Shown: positions 23,333 through 37,248 of the stretch, piece by piece
Position numbering within the stretch: the first letter of the stretch is position 1
Layout of the letters: each line of letters starts with the position of its first letter
Assembly (NCBI RefSeq): GCF_051014445.1
Contig: NW_027488366.1
Coordinates: 15,580,001 to 15,644,000, forward strand
DNA: 64,000 nt
Direction of reading: 5' to 3'
Origin: Colletes latitarsis
Lineage: Eukaryota; Arthropoda; Insecta; Hymenoptera; Colletidae
The notes under the pieces: generated by a model
The model's database searches: none
The model's input: only the letters and a program-made list of their open reading frames with translations
Told to the model about the DNA's origin: nothing
Position numbers and translations under genes: made by a program

Positions 23333-26088
23333 ATGACCCTGATGAGGGCAAATCACAGACCTAACCCAGACCTAACATGCGTTATCCTCTAAAATATTTA
23401 TCAAGACCAGGTTTAATTTAATGTTTCAGTGTGGTACCACATTACTACGTGATCCAAACCAGACAAAAACCCTGGATCTGTTCAACAAGTATGTGAAAAA
23501 CGCGAAACTGTGAGCCTGAAGAGGGCAAATCTTAGACCTAACCTTGACCTAACATGCGTTATCCTCTAAACTATTTATCCAGACCAGGTTTCATTGAATG
23601 TTTCAGTGTGGTACCACTTTACTACGTGATCCAATCCAGAAATAGCCCAGGATCTAGCCATGAAGTATGAGAAATATGCGAAAGTATGAGCCCGATGAGG
23701 GCAAATCCTAGACCTAACCCAGACCTAACATGCGTTATTCTCTAAAGTATTTATCAAGACCAGGTTTAATTGAATGTTTCAGTGTGGTACCACATTACTA
23801 CGTGATCCAAACCAGAAACAACCCAGGATCTGTTCAACAACTATGTGAAAAACGCGAAACTGTGAGCCTGATGAGGGCAAATCTTAGACCTAACCTTGAC
23901 CTAACATGCGATATCCTCTAAACTATTTATCCAGACCAGGTTTCATTGATTGTTTCAGTGTGGTACCACTTTACTACGTGATCCAATCCAGAAATAGCCC
24001 TGGATCTAGCCATGAAGTATGAGAAATATGCGAAAGTAAGAGCCTGATGAGGGCAAATCCTAGACCTATCCCAGACCTAACTTGCGTTATCCTCTAAACT
24101 ATTTATCCAGACCAGGTTTCATTGATTGTTTCAGTGTGGTACCACTTTACTACGTGATCCAATCCAGAAATAGCCCTGGATATAGCCATGAAGTATGTGA
24201 AATATGCAAAAGTATGAGCCTGACGAGGGCAAATCCTAGACCTAACCCAGACCTAACATGCGTTATCCTCTAAAATATTTATCAAGACCAGGTTTAATTG
24301 ATTGTTTCAGTGTGGTCCCACATTACTACGTGTTCCAAACCAGAAAAAGCACAGGATCCGTTCAACAAGTATGTGAAAAACGCGAAACTGTGAGCCTGAT
24401 GAGGGCAAATCTTAGACCTATCCCAGACCTAACTTGCGTTATCCTCTAAAATATTTATCAAGACCAGGTTTAATTGAGTGTTTCAGCGTGGTACCACATT
24501 ACTACGTGATACAATCCAGAAATAGCCCAGGATCTAGCCATGAAGTATGAGAAATATGCGAAAGTATGAGCCTGATGAGGGCAAATCCTAGACCTAACCC
24601 AGACCTAACATGCGTTATCCTCTAAAGTATTTATCAAGACCAGGTTTAAATGAATGTTTCAGTGTGGTACCACATTACTACGTGAACCAAACCAGAAAAA
24701 AACCCAGGATCTGATCAACGAGTATGTGAAGTGTGCGAAAGTATGAGTCTGATGAGGGCAAATCACAGACCTATCCCAGACCTAACTTGCGTTATCCTCT
24801 AAAGTATTGATCGAAACGAGGTTTAATCGACTGTTTCAGTGTGGTACCACATTACTACGTGATCCAAACCAGAAAAAACCCAGGATCAGTTCAACAAGTA
24901 CGTGAAAAACGCGAATGTATGAGCCTGATTAGGGCGAATCCCAGACCTATCCCAGACCTAACTTGCGTTATCCTCTAAAATATTGATGGAAACCAGGTTT
25001 AATTGACTGTTTCAGTGTTGTACTTCATTACTACGTTATGCAATCCAGAAAAAGCTCAGGATCTAGCCATCAAGTATGAGAAATATGCGAAAGAATGTGC
25101 CTGATAAGAGCAAATCCCAGACCTAACCTAGACCTAACATGAATTATTCTCTAAAATATTGATCGAAACCAGGTTTAATTGACTGTTTCAGTGTGGTCCC
25201 ACATTGCTACGTGATCCAAACCAGAGAAAACCCAGGATCCGTTCATCAAGTATGTGAAGAATGCGAAAGTATGAGTCTGATGAGTGAAAATCCCAGGCAT
25301 AACCTAGACCTAACATGCGTTATCCTCAAAAATATTGATCGAAACCTGGTTTAATCGACTGTTTCATTGTGGTACCACATTACTATGTGATCCAAACCAG
25401 AAAATATCCCAGGATCTGTTCAACGAGTATGTGAAGGGTGCGAAGGTATGAGTCTGATGAGGTCAAATCCCAGACCTATCCCAGACCTAACTTGCGTTAT
25501 CCTCTAAAATATTGATCGAAACGAGGTTTAATCGACTGTTTCAGTGTGGTACCACATTACTACGTGATCCAAACCAGAAAAAACCCAGGATCAGTTCAAC
25601 AAGTACGTGAAAAACGCGAATGTATGAGCCTGATTAGGGCGAATCCCAGACCTATCCCAGACCTAACTTGCGTTATCCTCTAAAATATTGAGCGAAACCT
25701 GGTTTAATGGACTGTTTCAGTGTGGTACCACATTACTACGTGATACAATCCAGAAACAGCCCAGGATCTAGCCATGAAGTATGAGAAATATGCGAAAGGA
25801 TGAGCCTGATGAGTGCAAATCCTAGACCTAACCCAAACCTAACGTGCGTTATCCTCTAACATATTTATCAAGACCAGGTTTAATTGAATGTTTCAGTGTG
25901 GTACCACATTACTGCGTGATCCAATCCAGAAATAGCCCAGGATCTAGCCATGAAGTATGAGAAATATGCGAAAGTATGAGTCTGATGAGGGAAAATCCCC
26001 GGCCTAACCTAGACCTAACATGCGTTATCCTCAATAATATTGATCGAAACCAGGTTTAATCGACTGTTTCAGTGTGGTACCACATTAC
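23333..26088. repeat. 16-monomer tandem repeat D6, first copy
   Basis: Matches 26152-28896 at offset 2,819 (16 monomers plus 3), dropping to 2,808 after the second copy loses 11 bases near 28288. Marks include CCAGACAAAAACCCTGG, GCCTGAAGAGGGC, CTCTAAACTATTTATCC, GCCCTGGATATAGCC and GTGTTCCAAACCAG. Confidence 0.88.
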
Positions 26089-26151
26089 TGCGTGATCCAA
26101 TCCAGAAATAGCCGAGGATCTAGCCATGAAGTATGAGAAATATGCGAAAGT

Positions 26152-28896
26152 ATGACCCTGATGAGGGCAAATCACAGACCTAACCCAGACCTAACATGCG
26201 TTATCCTCTAAAATATTTATCAAGACCAGGTTTAATTTAATGTTTCAGTGTGGTACCACATTACTACGTGATCCAAACCAGACAAAAACCCTGGATCTGT
26301 TCAACAAGTATGTGAAAAACGCGAAACTGTGAGCCTGAAGAGGGCAAATCTTAGACCTAACCTTGACCTAACATGCGTTATCCTCTAAACTATTTATCCA
26401 GACCAGGTTTCATTGAATGTTTCAGTGTGGTACCACTTTACTACGTGATCCAATCCAGAAATAGCCCAGGATCTAGCCATGAAGTATGAGAAATATGCGA
26501 AAGTATGAGCCCGATGAGGGCAAATCCTAGACCTAACCCAGACCTAACATGCGTTATTCTCTAAAGTATTTATCAAGACCAGGTTTAATTGAATGTTTCA
26601 GTGTGGTACCACATTACTACGTGATCCAAACCAGAAACAACCCAGGATCTGTTCAACAACTATGTGAAAAACGCGAAACTGTGAGCCTGATGAGGGCAAA
26701 TCTTAGACCTAACCTTGACCTAACATGCGATATCCTCTAAACTATTTATCCAGACCAGGTTTCATTGATTGTTTCAGTGTGGTACCACTTTACTACGTGA
26801 TCCAATCCAGAAATAGCCCTGGATCTAGCCATGAAGTATGAGAAATATGCGAAAGTAAGAGCCTGATGAGGGCAAATCCTAGACCTATCCCAGACCTAAC
26901 TTGCGTTATCCTCTAAACTATTTATCCAGACCAGGTTTCATTGATTGTTTCAGTGTGGTACCACTTTACTACGTGATCCAATCCAGAAATAGCCCTGGAT
27001 ATAGCCATGAAGTATGTGAAATATGCAAAAGTATGAGCCTGACGAGGGCAAATCCTAGACCTAACCCAGACCTAACATGCGTTATCCTCTAAAATATTCA
27101 TCAAGACCAGGTTTAATTGATTGTTTCAGTGTGGTCCCACATTACTACGTGTTCCAAACCAGAAAAAGCACAGGATCCGTTCAACAAGTATGTGAAAAAC
27201 GCGAAACTGTGAGCCTGATGAGGGCAAATCTTAGACCTATCCCAGACCTAACTTGCGTTATCCTCTAAAATATTTATCAAGACCAGGTTTAATTGAGTGT
27301 TTCAGCGTGGTACCACATTACTACGTGATACAATCCAGAAATAGCCCAGGATCTAGCCATGAAGTATGAGAAATATGCGAAAGTATGAGCCTGATGAGGG
27401 CAAATCCTAGACCTAACCCAGACCTAACATGCGTTATCCTCTAAAATATTTATCAAGACCAGGTTTAAATGAATGTTTCAGTGTGGTACCACATTACTAC
27501 GTGAACCAAACCAGAAAAAAACCCAGGATCTGATCAACGAGTATGTGAAGTGTGCGAAAGTATGAGTCTGATGAGGGCAAATCACAGACCTATCCCAGAC
27601 CTAACTTGCGTTATCCTCTAAAATATTGATCGAAACGAGGTTTAATCGACTGTTTCAGTGTGGTACCACATTACTACGTGATCCAAACCAGAAAAAACCC
27701 AGGATCAGTTCAACAAGTACGTGAAAAACGCGAATGTATGAGCCTGATTAGGGCGAATCCCAGACCTATCCCAGACCTAACTTGCGTTATCCTCTAAAAT
27801 ATTGATGGAAACCAGGTTTAATTGACTGTTTCAGTGTTGTACTTCATTACTACGTTATGCAATCCAGAAAAAGCTCAGGATCTAGCCATCAAGTATGAGA
27901 AATATGCGAAAGAATGTGCCTGATAAGAGCAAATCCCAGACCTAACCTAGACCTAACATGAATTATTCTCTAAAATATTGATCGAAACCAGGTTTAATTG
28001 ACTGTTTCAGTGTGGTCCCACATTGCTACGTGATCCAAACCAGAAAAAACCCAGGATCCGTTCAACAAGTATGTGAAGAATGCGAAAGTATGAGTCTGAT
28101 GAGTGAAAATCCCAGGCATAACCTAGACCTAACATGCGTTATCCTCAAAAATATTGATCGAAACCTGGTTTAATCGACTGTTTCATTGTGGTACCACATT
28201 ACTATGTGATCCAAACCAGAAAATAACCCAGGATCTGTTCAACGAGTATGTGAAGGGTGCGAAGGTATGAGTCTGATGAGGTCAAATCCCAGACCTAACT
28301 TGCGTTATCCTCTAAAATATTGATCGAAACGAGGTTTAATCGACTGTTTCAGTGTGGTACCACATTACTACGTGATCCAAACTAGAAAAAACCCAGGATC
28401 AGTTCAACAAGTACGTGAAAAACGCGAATGTATGAGCCTGATTAGGGCGAATCCCAGACCTATCCCAGACCTAACTTGCGTTATCCTCTAAAATATTGAG
28501 CGAAACCTGGTTTAATGGACTGTTTCAGTGTGGTACCACATTACTACGTGATACAATCCAGAAACAGCCCAGGATCTAGCCATGAAGTATGAGAAATATG
28601 CGAAAGGATGAGCCTGATGAGTGCAAATCCTAGACCTAACCCAAACCTAACGTGCGTTATCCTCTAACATATTTATCAAGACCAGGTTTAATTGAATGTT
28701 TCAGTGTGGTACCACATTACTGCGTGATCCAATCCAGAAATAGCCCAGGATCTAGCCATGAAGTATGAGAAATATGCGAAAGTATGAGTCTGATGAGTGA
28801 AAATCCCAGGCCTAACCTAGACCTAACATGCGTTATCCTCAATAATATTGATCGAAACCAGGTTTAATCGACTGTTTCAGTGTGGTACCACATTAC
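26152..28896. repeat. 16-monomer tandem repeat D6, second copy
   Basis: Second tandem copy. Small differences from the first include TATTCATCAAGACC near 27,108 and the missing 11-bp subrepeat at 28288. Its first half (to about 27,625) is repeated once more at 29401-30962. Confidence 0.88.
28288..28299 (+). repeat. Single-copy 11-bp element; 165-bp monomer
   Basis: Here AAATCCCAGACCTAACTTGCG has one CCCAGACCTA unit where the matching site near 25,470 has two, so this monomer is 11 bases short. Loss of one unit of the direct repeat by slippage or unequal pairing is the simplest reading. Confidence 0.88.
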
Positions 28897-29400
28897 CACG
28901 TGATCCAAAGCAGAAAAAAACCCAGGATCTGATCAACGAGTATGTCAACTGTGCGACAGTATGACCCCGATGAGGGCTAATCCCAGACCTATCCCAGACC
29001 TAACATGCGTTATCCTCTAAAATATAGATCGAAACCAGGTATAATTGATTGTTTTAGTGTGGTACCACTTTACTACGTGATCCAAAGCAAAAAAAACCCT
29101 CGATCAGGTCAACATGCATGTTAAAACTGCGAAAGTATGACCCTGATGAGGGCAAATCACAGACCTAACCCAGACCTAACATGCGTTATCCTCTAAACTA
29201 TTTATCCAGACCAGGATTCATTGAATGTTTCAGTGCGGTACCACTTTACTACGTGATCCAATCCAGAAATAGCCCAGGATCTAGCCATGAAGTATGAGAA
29301 ATATGCGAAAGTATGAGCCCGATGAGGGCAAATCCTAGACCTAACCCAGACCTAACATGCGTTATTCTCTAAAGTATTTATCAAGACCAGGTTTAATTGA

Positions 29401-30962
29401 ATGTTTCAGTGTGGTACCACATTACTGCGTGATCCAATCCAGAAATAGCCGAGGATCTGGCCATGAAGTATGAGAAATATGCGAAAGTATGACCCTGATG
29501 AGGGCAAATCACAGACCTAACCCAGACCTAACATGCGTTATCCTCTAAAATATTTATCAAGACCAGGTTTAATTTAATGTTTCAGTGTGGTACCACATTA
29601 CTACGTGATCCAAACCAGACAAAAACCCTGGATCTGTTCAACAAGTATGTGAAAAACGCGAAACTGTGAGCCTGAAGAGGGCAAATCTTAGACCTAACCT
29701 TGACCTAACATGCGTTATCCTCTAAACTATTTATCCAGACCAGGTTTCATTGAATGTTTCAGTGTGGTACCACTTTTCTACGTGATCCAATCCAGAAATA
29801 GCCCAGGATCTAGCCATGAAGTATGAGAAATATGCGAAAGTATGAGCCCGATGAGGGCAAATCCTAGACCTAACCCAGACCTAACATGCGTTATTCTCTA
29901 AAGTATTTATCAAGACCAGGTTTAATTGAATGTTTCAGTGTGGTACCACATTACTACGTGATCCAAACCAGAAACAACCCAGGATCTGTTCAACAACTAT
30001 GTGAAAAACGCGAAACTGTGAGCCTGATGAGGGCAAATCTTAGACCTAACCTTGACCTAACATGCGATATCCTCTAAACTATTTATCCAGACCAGGTTTC
30101 ATTGATTGTTTCAGTGTGGTACCACTTTACTACGTGATCCAATCCAGAAATAGCCCTGGATCTAGCCATGAAGTATGAGAAATATGCGAAAGTAAGAGCC
30201 TGATGAGGGCAAATCCTAGACCTATCCCAGACCTAACTTGCGTTATCCTCTAAACTATTTATCCAGACCAGGTTTCATTGATTGTTTCAGTGTGGTACCA
30301 CTTTACTACGTGATCCAATCCAGAAATAGCCCTGGATATAGCCATGAAGTATGTGAAATATGCGAAAGTATGAGCCTGACGAGGGCAAATCCTAGACCTA
30401 ACCCAGACCTAACATGCGTTATCCTCTAAAATATTTATCAAGACCAGGTTTAATTGATTGTTTCAGTGTGGTCCCACATTACTACGTGTTCCAAACCAGA
30501 AAAAGCACAGGATCCGTTCAACAAGTATGTGAAAAACGTGAAACTGTGAGCCTGATGAGGGCAAATCTTAGACCTATCCCAGACCTAACTTGCGTTATCC
30601 TCTAAAATATTTATCAAGACCAGGTTTAATTGAGTGTTTCAGCGTGGTACCACATTACTACGTGATACAATCCAGAAATAGCCCAGGATCTAGCCATGAA
30701 GTATGAGAAATATGCGAAAGTATGAGCCTGATGAGGGCAAATCCTAGACATAACCCAGACCTAACATGCGTTATCCTCTAAAATATTTATCAAGACCAGG
30801 TTTAAATGAATGTTTCAGTGTGGTACCACATTACTACGTGAACCAAACCAGAAAAAAACCTAGGATCTGATCAACGAGTATGTGAAGTGTGCGAAAGTAT
30901 GAGTCTGATGAGGGCAAATCACAGACCTATCCCAGACCTAACTTGCGATATCCTCTAAAATA
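29401..30962. repeat. Higher-order repeat, third copy
   Basis: Matches 26064-27625 at offset 3,337. The run of three distinctive monomers starting at 29886, 30238 and 30414 corresponds to 26549, 26901 and 27077, and to 23730, 24082 and 24258 in the first copy. The match ends at 30962, where CCATGTTTAATTGACAG begins. Confidence 0.86.
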
Positions 30963-31646
30963 TTGATCGAAACCATGTTTAATTGACAGTTTTAGTGTGG
31001 TACCACTTTACTACGTGATCCAAAGCAGAAAAAACCCTCGATCAGGTCAGCATGCATGTTAAAACTGCGAAAGTATGAGCCTAATGATGGCAAATCCCAC
31101 ACCTGTCCCAGACCTAACATGCGTTATCCTCTAAAATATTTATCAAGACCAGGTTTAATTGAATGCTTCAGTGTGGTACCACATTACTACGTGATGCAAT
31201 CCAGAAAAAGCCTAGGATCTAGCCATCAAGTATAAGAAATATGCGAAAGAATGAGCCTGATGAGGGCAGATCCTAGACCTAACCCAGACCTAACATGCGT
31301 TATCCTCTAAAATATTGATCGCAACCAGGTTTAATGGACTGTTTCTGTGTGGTACCACACTACTACGTGATCCAAACCAGAAAAAACCCAGGATCTGTTC
31401 AACAAGTATGTGAAAAACGCGAAAGTATGAGCCTGATGAGGGCAAAACCCAGACCTATCCCAGACCAAACTTGCGTTATCCTCTAAAATATTGATCGAAA
31501 CCAGGTTTAATTGACTGTTTCAGTGTGGTCCCACGTTACTACGTGATGCAAACCAGAAAAAACCCAGGATCCGTTCAACAAGTATGTGAAGAATGCGAAA
31601 GTATGAGTTTGATGAGTGAAAATCCCAGGGCTAACCTAGACCTAAC
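30963..31646. repeat. Segment shared with 37.7 and 39.4 kb
   Basis: GAAACCATGTTTAATTGACAG at 30,967 recurs near 37,662 (offset 6,695) and 39,423 (offset 8,456), followed in each by the GGTCAGCATGCATGTT class C form and GATGATGGCAAATCCC. Beyond about 31,260 I find ordinary class A monomers without a clear long-range partner. Confidence 0.75.
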
Positions 31647-32702
31647 ATGCGTTATCCTCAAAAATATTGATCGAAACCTGGTTTAATCGACTGTTTCAGT
31701 GTGGCACCACATTACTATGTGATCCAAACCAGAAAATAACCCAGGATCTGTTCAACAAGTATGTGAAATGTGCGAAAGTATGAGTCTGATGAGGGCAAAT
31801 CCCAGACCTATCCCAGACCTAACATGCGTTATCCTCTAAAATATTTATCAAGACCAGGTTTAATTGATTGTTTCAGTGTGGTCCCACATTACTACGTGAT
31901 CCAAACCAGAAAAAACCCAGGATCCGTTCGACAAGTATGTGAAGAATGCGAAAGTATGGGTCTGATGAGTAAAAATCCCAGACCTAACCTAGACCTAACA
32001 TGCGTTATCCTCTAAGATATTGATCCAAACCAGGTTTAATGGACTGTTCCAGTGTGGAACCACATTACTACGTGATCCAATCCAGTAATAGCCCAGGATC
32101 TAGCCATGAAGTATGAGAAATATGCGAAAGTATGAGCCTGACGAGGGCAAATCCTAGACCTAACCCAGACCTAACATGCGTTATCCTCTAAAATATTTAT
32201 CAAGACCAGGTTTAATTGATTGTTTCAGTGTGGTCCCACATTACTACGTGATCCAAACCAGAAAAAACCCAGGATCCGTTCAACAAGTATGTGAAGAATG
32301 CGAAAGTATGAGTCTGATGAGTGAAAATCCCAGGCCTGACCTAGACCTAACATGCGTTATCCTCTAAAATATTGAGCGAAACCAGGTTTAATGGACTGTT
32401 TCAGTGTGGTACCACACTACTACGGGATCCCAACCAGAAAAAACCCAGGATCTGTTCAACAAGTATGTGAAAAACGCGAAAGTATGAGCTTGATGAGGGC
32501 AAATCCCAGACCTATCCCAGACCTAACTTGCGTTGTCCTCTAAAATATTGATGGAAACCAGGTTTAATTGACTGTTTCAGTGTTGTACTTCATTACTACG
32601 TGATGCAATCCAGAAAAAGGCCAGGATCTAGCCATCAAGTTTGAGAAATATGCGAAAGAATGAGCCTGATGAGAGCAAATCCCAGACCTAAACTAGACCT
32701 AA
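31647..32702. repeat. Segmental duplication D4, right copy
   Basis: Counterpart of 19500-20555. Differences noted include TGAGTAAAAATCCC against TGAGTGAAAATCCC, and CCAGTAATAGCC against CCAGAAATAGCC. From 32071 the same sequence is also the left end of duplication D8 with 52835. Confidence 0.82.
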
Positions 32703-33610
32703 CATGCGTTATCCTCTAAAATATTGAGCGAAACCAGGTTTAATGGACTGTTTCAGTGTGGTACCACACTACTACGTGATCCAAACCAGAAAAAACCCAG
32801 GATCTGTTCAACAAGTATGTGAAAAACGCGAAAGTATGAGCCTGATGAGGGCAAAACCCAGACCTATCCCAGACCTAACTTGCGTTATTCTCTTAAACAT
32901 TGATCGAAACCAGGTGTAATTGATTGTTTCAGTGTGGTCCCACATTACTACGTGATCCAAACCAGAAAAAACCTAGGATCCGTTCAACAAGTATGTGAAG
33001 AATGCGAAAGTATGAGTCTGATGAGTGAAAATACCAGACCTAACCTAGACCTAACATGCGTTATCCTCAAAAATACTGATCGAAACCTGGTTTAATCGAC
33101 TGTTTCAGTGTGGTACCACATTACAATGTGATCCAAACCAGAAAGTAACCCAGGATCTGTTCAACGAGTATGTGAAGGGTGCGAAAGTATGAGTCTGACG
33201 AGGTCAAATCCCAGACCTATCCCAGACCTAACTTGCGTTATCCTCTAAAATATTTATCAAGACCAGGTTTAATTGAATGTTTCAGTGTGGTACCACATTA
33301 CTACGTGATCCAAACCAGAAAAAACCCAGGATCCGTTCAACAAGTATGTGAAGAATGCGAAAGCATGAGTCTGACGAGTGAAAATCCCAGACCTAACCTA
33401 GACCTAACATGCGTTATCCTCTAAAATATTGATGGAAACCTGGTTTAATTGACTGTTTCAGTGTTGTACTTCATTACTACGTGATGCGACCCAGAAAAAG
33501 CCCAGGATCTAGCCATCAAGTATGAGAAATATGCGAAAGAATGAGCCTGATGAGAGCAAATCCCAGACCTAACCCAGACCTAACATGCGTTATCCTCAAA
33601 AATATTGATC
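32071..33610. repeat. Segmental duplication D8a, left copy
   Basis: Matches 52835-54374 at offset 20,764. Marks: TTCTCTTAAACATTG, CCACATTACAATGTGATCC and GCATGAGTCTGACGAG. Differences noted: AAAAAGGCCAGG against AAAAAGCCCAGG, and GTTATCCTCTAAAAT against GTTATATTCTAAAAT. The pair continues beyond about 33.79 kb at offset 21,116 because the other copy holds two extra monomers. Confidence 0.86.
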
Positions 33611-33789
33611 GAAACCTGGTTTAATCGACTGTTTCAGTGTGGTACCACATTACTATGTGATCCAAACCAGAAAATAACCCAGGATCAGTTCAACGAGTAT
33701 GTGAAGTGTGCGAAAGTATGAGTCTGATCAGGTCAAATCCCAGACCTATCCCAGACCTAACTTGCGTTATCCTCTAAAATATTGACGGA

Positions 33790-36594
33790 AACCAGGTTTA
33801 ATTGACTGTTTCAGTGTTGTACTTCATTACTACGTTATGCAATCCAGAAAAAGCTCAGGATCTAGCCATCAAGTATGAGAAATATGCGAAAGAATGTGCC
33901 TGATAAGAGCAAATCCCAGACCTAACCTAGACCTAACATGAATTATTCTCTTAAATATTGATCGAAACCAGGTTTAATTGACTGTTTCAGTGTGGTCCCA
34001 CATTGCTACGTGATCCAAACCAGAAAAAACCCAGGATCCGTTCAACAAGTATGTGAAGAATGCGAAAGTATGAGTCTGATGTGTGAAAATCCCAGGCATA
34101 ACCTAGACCTAACATGCGTTATCCTCAAAAATATTGATCGAAACCTGGTTTAATCGACTGTTTCATTGTGGTACCACATTACTATGTGATCCAAACCAGA
34201 AAATAACCCAGGATCTGTTCAACGAGTATGTGAAGGGTGCGAAGGTATGAGTCTGATGAGGTCAAATCCCAGACCTATCCCAGACCTAACTTGCGTTATC
34301 CTCTAAAATATTGATCGAAACGAGGTTTAATTGATTGTTTTAGTGTGGTACCACTTTACTACGTGATCCAAAGCAAAAAAAACCCTCGATCAGGTCAACA
34401 TGCATGTTAAAACTGCGAAAGTATGACCCTGATGAGGGCAAATCACAGACCTAACCCAGACCTAACATGCGTTATCCTCTAAAATATTTATCAAGACCAG
34501 GTTTAATTTAATGTTTCAGTGTGGTACCACATTACTACGTGATCCAAACCAGAAAAAACCCTGGATCTGTTCAACAAGTATGTGAAAAACGCGAAACTGT
34601 GAGCCTGAAGAGGGCAAATCTTAGACCTAACCTTGACCTAACATGCGTTATCCTCTAAACTATTTATCCAGACCAGGTTTCATTGAATGTTTCAGTGCGG
34701 TACCACTTTACTACGTGATCCAATCCAGAAATAGCCCAGGATCTAGCCTTGAAGTATGAGAAATATGCGAAAGTATGAGCCCGATGAGGGCAAATCCTAG
34801 ACCTAACCCAGACCTAACATGCGTTATTCTCTAAAGTATTTATCAAGACCAGGTTTAATTGAATGTTTCAGTGTGGTACCACATTACTGCGTGATCCAAT
34901 CCAGAAATAGCCGAGGATCTAGCCATGAAGTATGAGAAATATGCAAAAGTATGACCCTGATGAGGGCAAATCACAGACCTAACCCAGACCTAACATGCGT
35001 TATCCTCTAAAATATTTATCAAGACCAGGTTTAATTTAATGTTTCAGTGTGGTACCACATTACTACGTGATCCAAACCAGACAAAAACCCTGGATCTGTT
35101 CAACAAGTATGTGAAAAACGCGAAACTGTGAGCCTGAAGAGGGCAAATCTTAGACCTAACCTTGACCTAACATGCGTTATCCTCTAAACTATTTATCCAG
35201 ACCAGGTTTCATTGAATGTTTCAGTGTGGTACCACTTTACTACGTGATCCAATCCAGAAATAGCCCAGGATCTAGCCATGAAGTATGAGAAATATGCGAA
35301 AGTATGACCCTGATGAGGGCAAATCACAGACCTAACCCAGACCTAACATGCGTCATCCTCTAAAGTATTTATCAAGACCAGGTTTAATTGAATGTTTCAG
35401 TGTGGTACCACATTACTACGTGATCCAAACCAGAAACAACCCAGGATCTGTTCAACAACTATGTGAAAAACGCGAAACTGTGAGCCTGATGAGGGCAAAT
35501 CTTAGACCTAACCTTGACCTAACAAGCGTTATCCTCAAAACTATTTATCCAGACCAGGTTTCATTGATTGTTTCAGTGTGGTACCACTTTACTACGTGAT
35601 CCAATCCAGAAATAGCCCTGGATCTAGCCATGAAGTATGAGAAATATGCGAAAGTAAGAGCCTGATGAGGGCAAATCCTAGACCTATCCCAGACCTAACT
35701 TGCGTTATCCTCTAAAATATTGATCGAAATCAGGTTTAATTGACTGTTTCAGCGTGGTACCACATTACTACGTGATACAATCCAGAAACAGCCCAGGATC
35801 TAGCCATGAAGTATGAGCAATATGCGAAAGTATGAGCCTGATGAGGGCAAATCCTAGGCCTAACCCAGACCTAACATGCGTTATCCTCTAAAATATTTAT
35901 CAAGACCAGGTTTAATTGATTGTTTCAGTGTGGTCCCACATTACTACGTGATCCAAACCAGAAAAAACCCAGGGTCCGTTCAACAAGTATGTGAAGAATG
36001 CGAAAGTATGAGTCTGATGAGTGAAAATCCCAGGCCTAACCTAGACCTAACATGCGTTATCCTCAATAATATTGATCGAAACCAGGTTTAGTCGACTGTT
36101 TCAGTGTGGTACCACATTACTACGTGATCCAAACCAGAAAAAAACCCAGGATCTGATCAACGAGTATGTCAAGTGTGCGACATTATGACCCTGATGAGGG
36201 CTAATCCCAGACCTATCCCAGACCTAACATGCGTTATCCTCTAAAATATTGATCGAAACCAGGTTTAATTGACTGTTTTAGTGTGGTACCACTTTACTAC
36301 GTGAACCAAAGCAAAAAAAACCCTCGATCAGGTCAACATGCATGTTAAAACTGCGAAAGTATGACCCTGATGAGGGCAAATCACAGACCTAACCCAGACC
36401 TAACATGCGTTATCCTCTAAAATATTTATCAAGACCAGGTTTAATTTAATGTTCCAGTGTGGTACCACATTACTACGTGATCCAAACCAGAAAAAACCCT
36501 GGATCTGTTCAACAAGTATGTGAAAAACGCGAAACTGTGAGCCTGATGAGGGCAAATCTTAGACCTAACCTTGACCTAACATGCGTTATCCTCC
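33790..36594. repeat. Segmental duplication D8b, left copy
   Basis: Matches 54906-57710 at offset 21,116. It overlaps D7, so the 34.5-36.6 kb sequence exists three times (also at 39.6-41.7 kb and 55.6-57.7 kb). The right edge lies near CTCCAAAATATTTATCC here, where the other copy reads CTCTAAAATATTTATCC and joins the CCAGCTTTC monomer. Confidence 0.85.
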
Positions 36595-36850
36595 AAAATA
36601 TTTATCCAGACCAGGTTTCATTGAATGTTTCAGTGTGGTACCACTTTACTACGTGATCCAATCCAGAAATAGCCCAGGATCTAGCCATGAAGTATGAGAA
36701 ATATGCGAAAGTATGAGCCCGATGAGGGCAAATCCTAGACCTAACCCAGTCCTAACATGCGTTATTCTCTAAAATATTTATCAAGACCAGGTTTAATTGA
36801 ATGTTTCAGTGTGGTACCACATTACTACGTGATCCAAACCAGAAAAAACC
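34512..36850. repeat. Segmental duplication D7, left copy
   Basis: Matches 39620-41958 at offset 5,108 (29 monomers plus 4). It contains class C monomers with the palindrome, the CAGTGCGGTACC variant, GAAATCAGG with TATGAGCAATATGCG, and GCAAATCCTAGGCC. The right edge lies where this copy reads AAACCGAGGATCCGTAC and the other AAACCCTGGATCTGTTC. Confidence 0.86.
36229..36404 (+). repeat. Representative class C monomer with 12-bp palindrome
   Basis: Class C monomers read CCAAAGCAAAAAAAACCC, then TCGATCAGGTCAAC, then the perfect palindrome AACATGCATGTT (36335-36346), then AAAACTGCGAAAG. The eight-A run is the longest homopolymer I noticed. Other copies of the palindrome are at 22955, 29111, 34397, 41443, 46000, 48466, 49522, 55513, 57451 and 61480. 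Three relatives, near 31,049, 37,744 and 39,506, read AGCATGCATGTT and so lose the outermost base pair. Confidence 0.88.
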
Positions 36851-37248
36851 GAGGATCCGTACAACAAGTATGTGAAGAATGCGAAAGTATGAGTCTGATC
36901 AGTGAAAATCTCAGGCCTTACCTAGACCTAACTTGCGTTGTCTTCTAAAATATTGATGGAAACATGGTTTCATTGACTGTTTCAGTGTGGTACTACATTA
37001 CTACGTGATGCAATCTAGAAAAAGCCCAGGATCTAGCCAGCTAGTATGAGAAATATGCGAAAGAATGAGCCTGATGACAACAAATCCCAGACCTAGCCTA
37101 GACCTAACATGCGGTATCCTCTAAAATATTGAGCGAAACCAGGTTTAATGAACTGTTTCAGTGTGGTACCACATTACTACGTGATACAATCCAGAAATAG
37201 CCCAGGATCTAGCCATGAAGTATGAGAAATATGCGAAAGTATGAGCCC
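36722..37248. repeat. 7-monomer-spaced duplicate, left copy
   Basis: Matches 37955-38481 at offset 1,233 (7 monomers plus 1). Marks: CCCAGTCCTAACATGCG, TTGTCTTCTAAAATATTG, GAAACATGGTTTC, CAATCTAGAAAAAGCC, GCCAGCTAGTATGAG and GATGACAACAAATCC. The block recurs near 61.9-62.2 kb. Confidence 0.86.
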
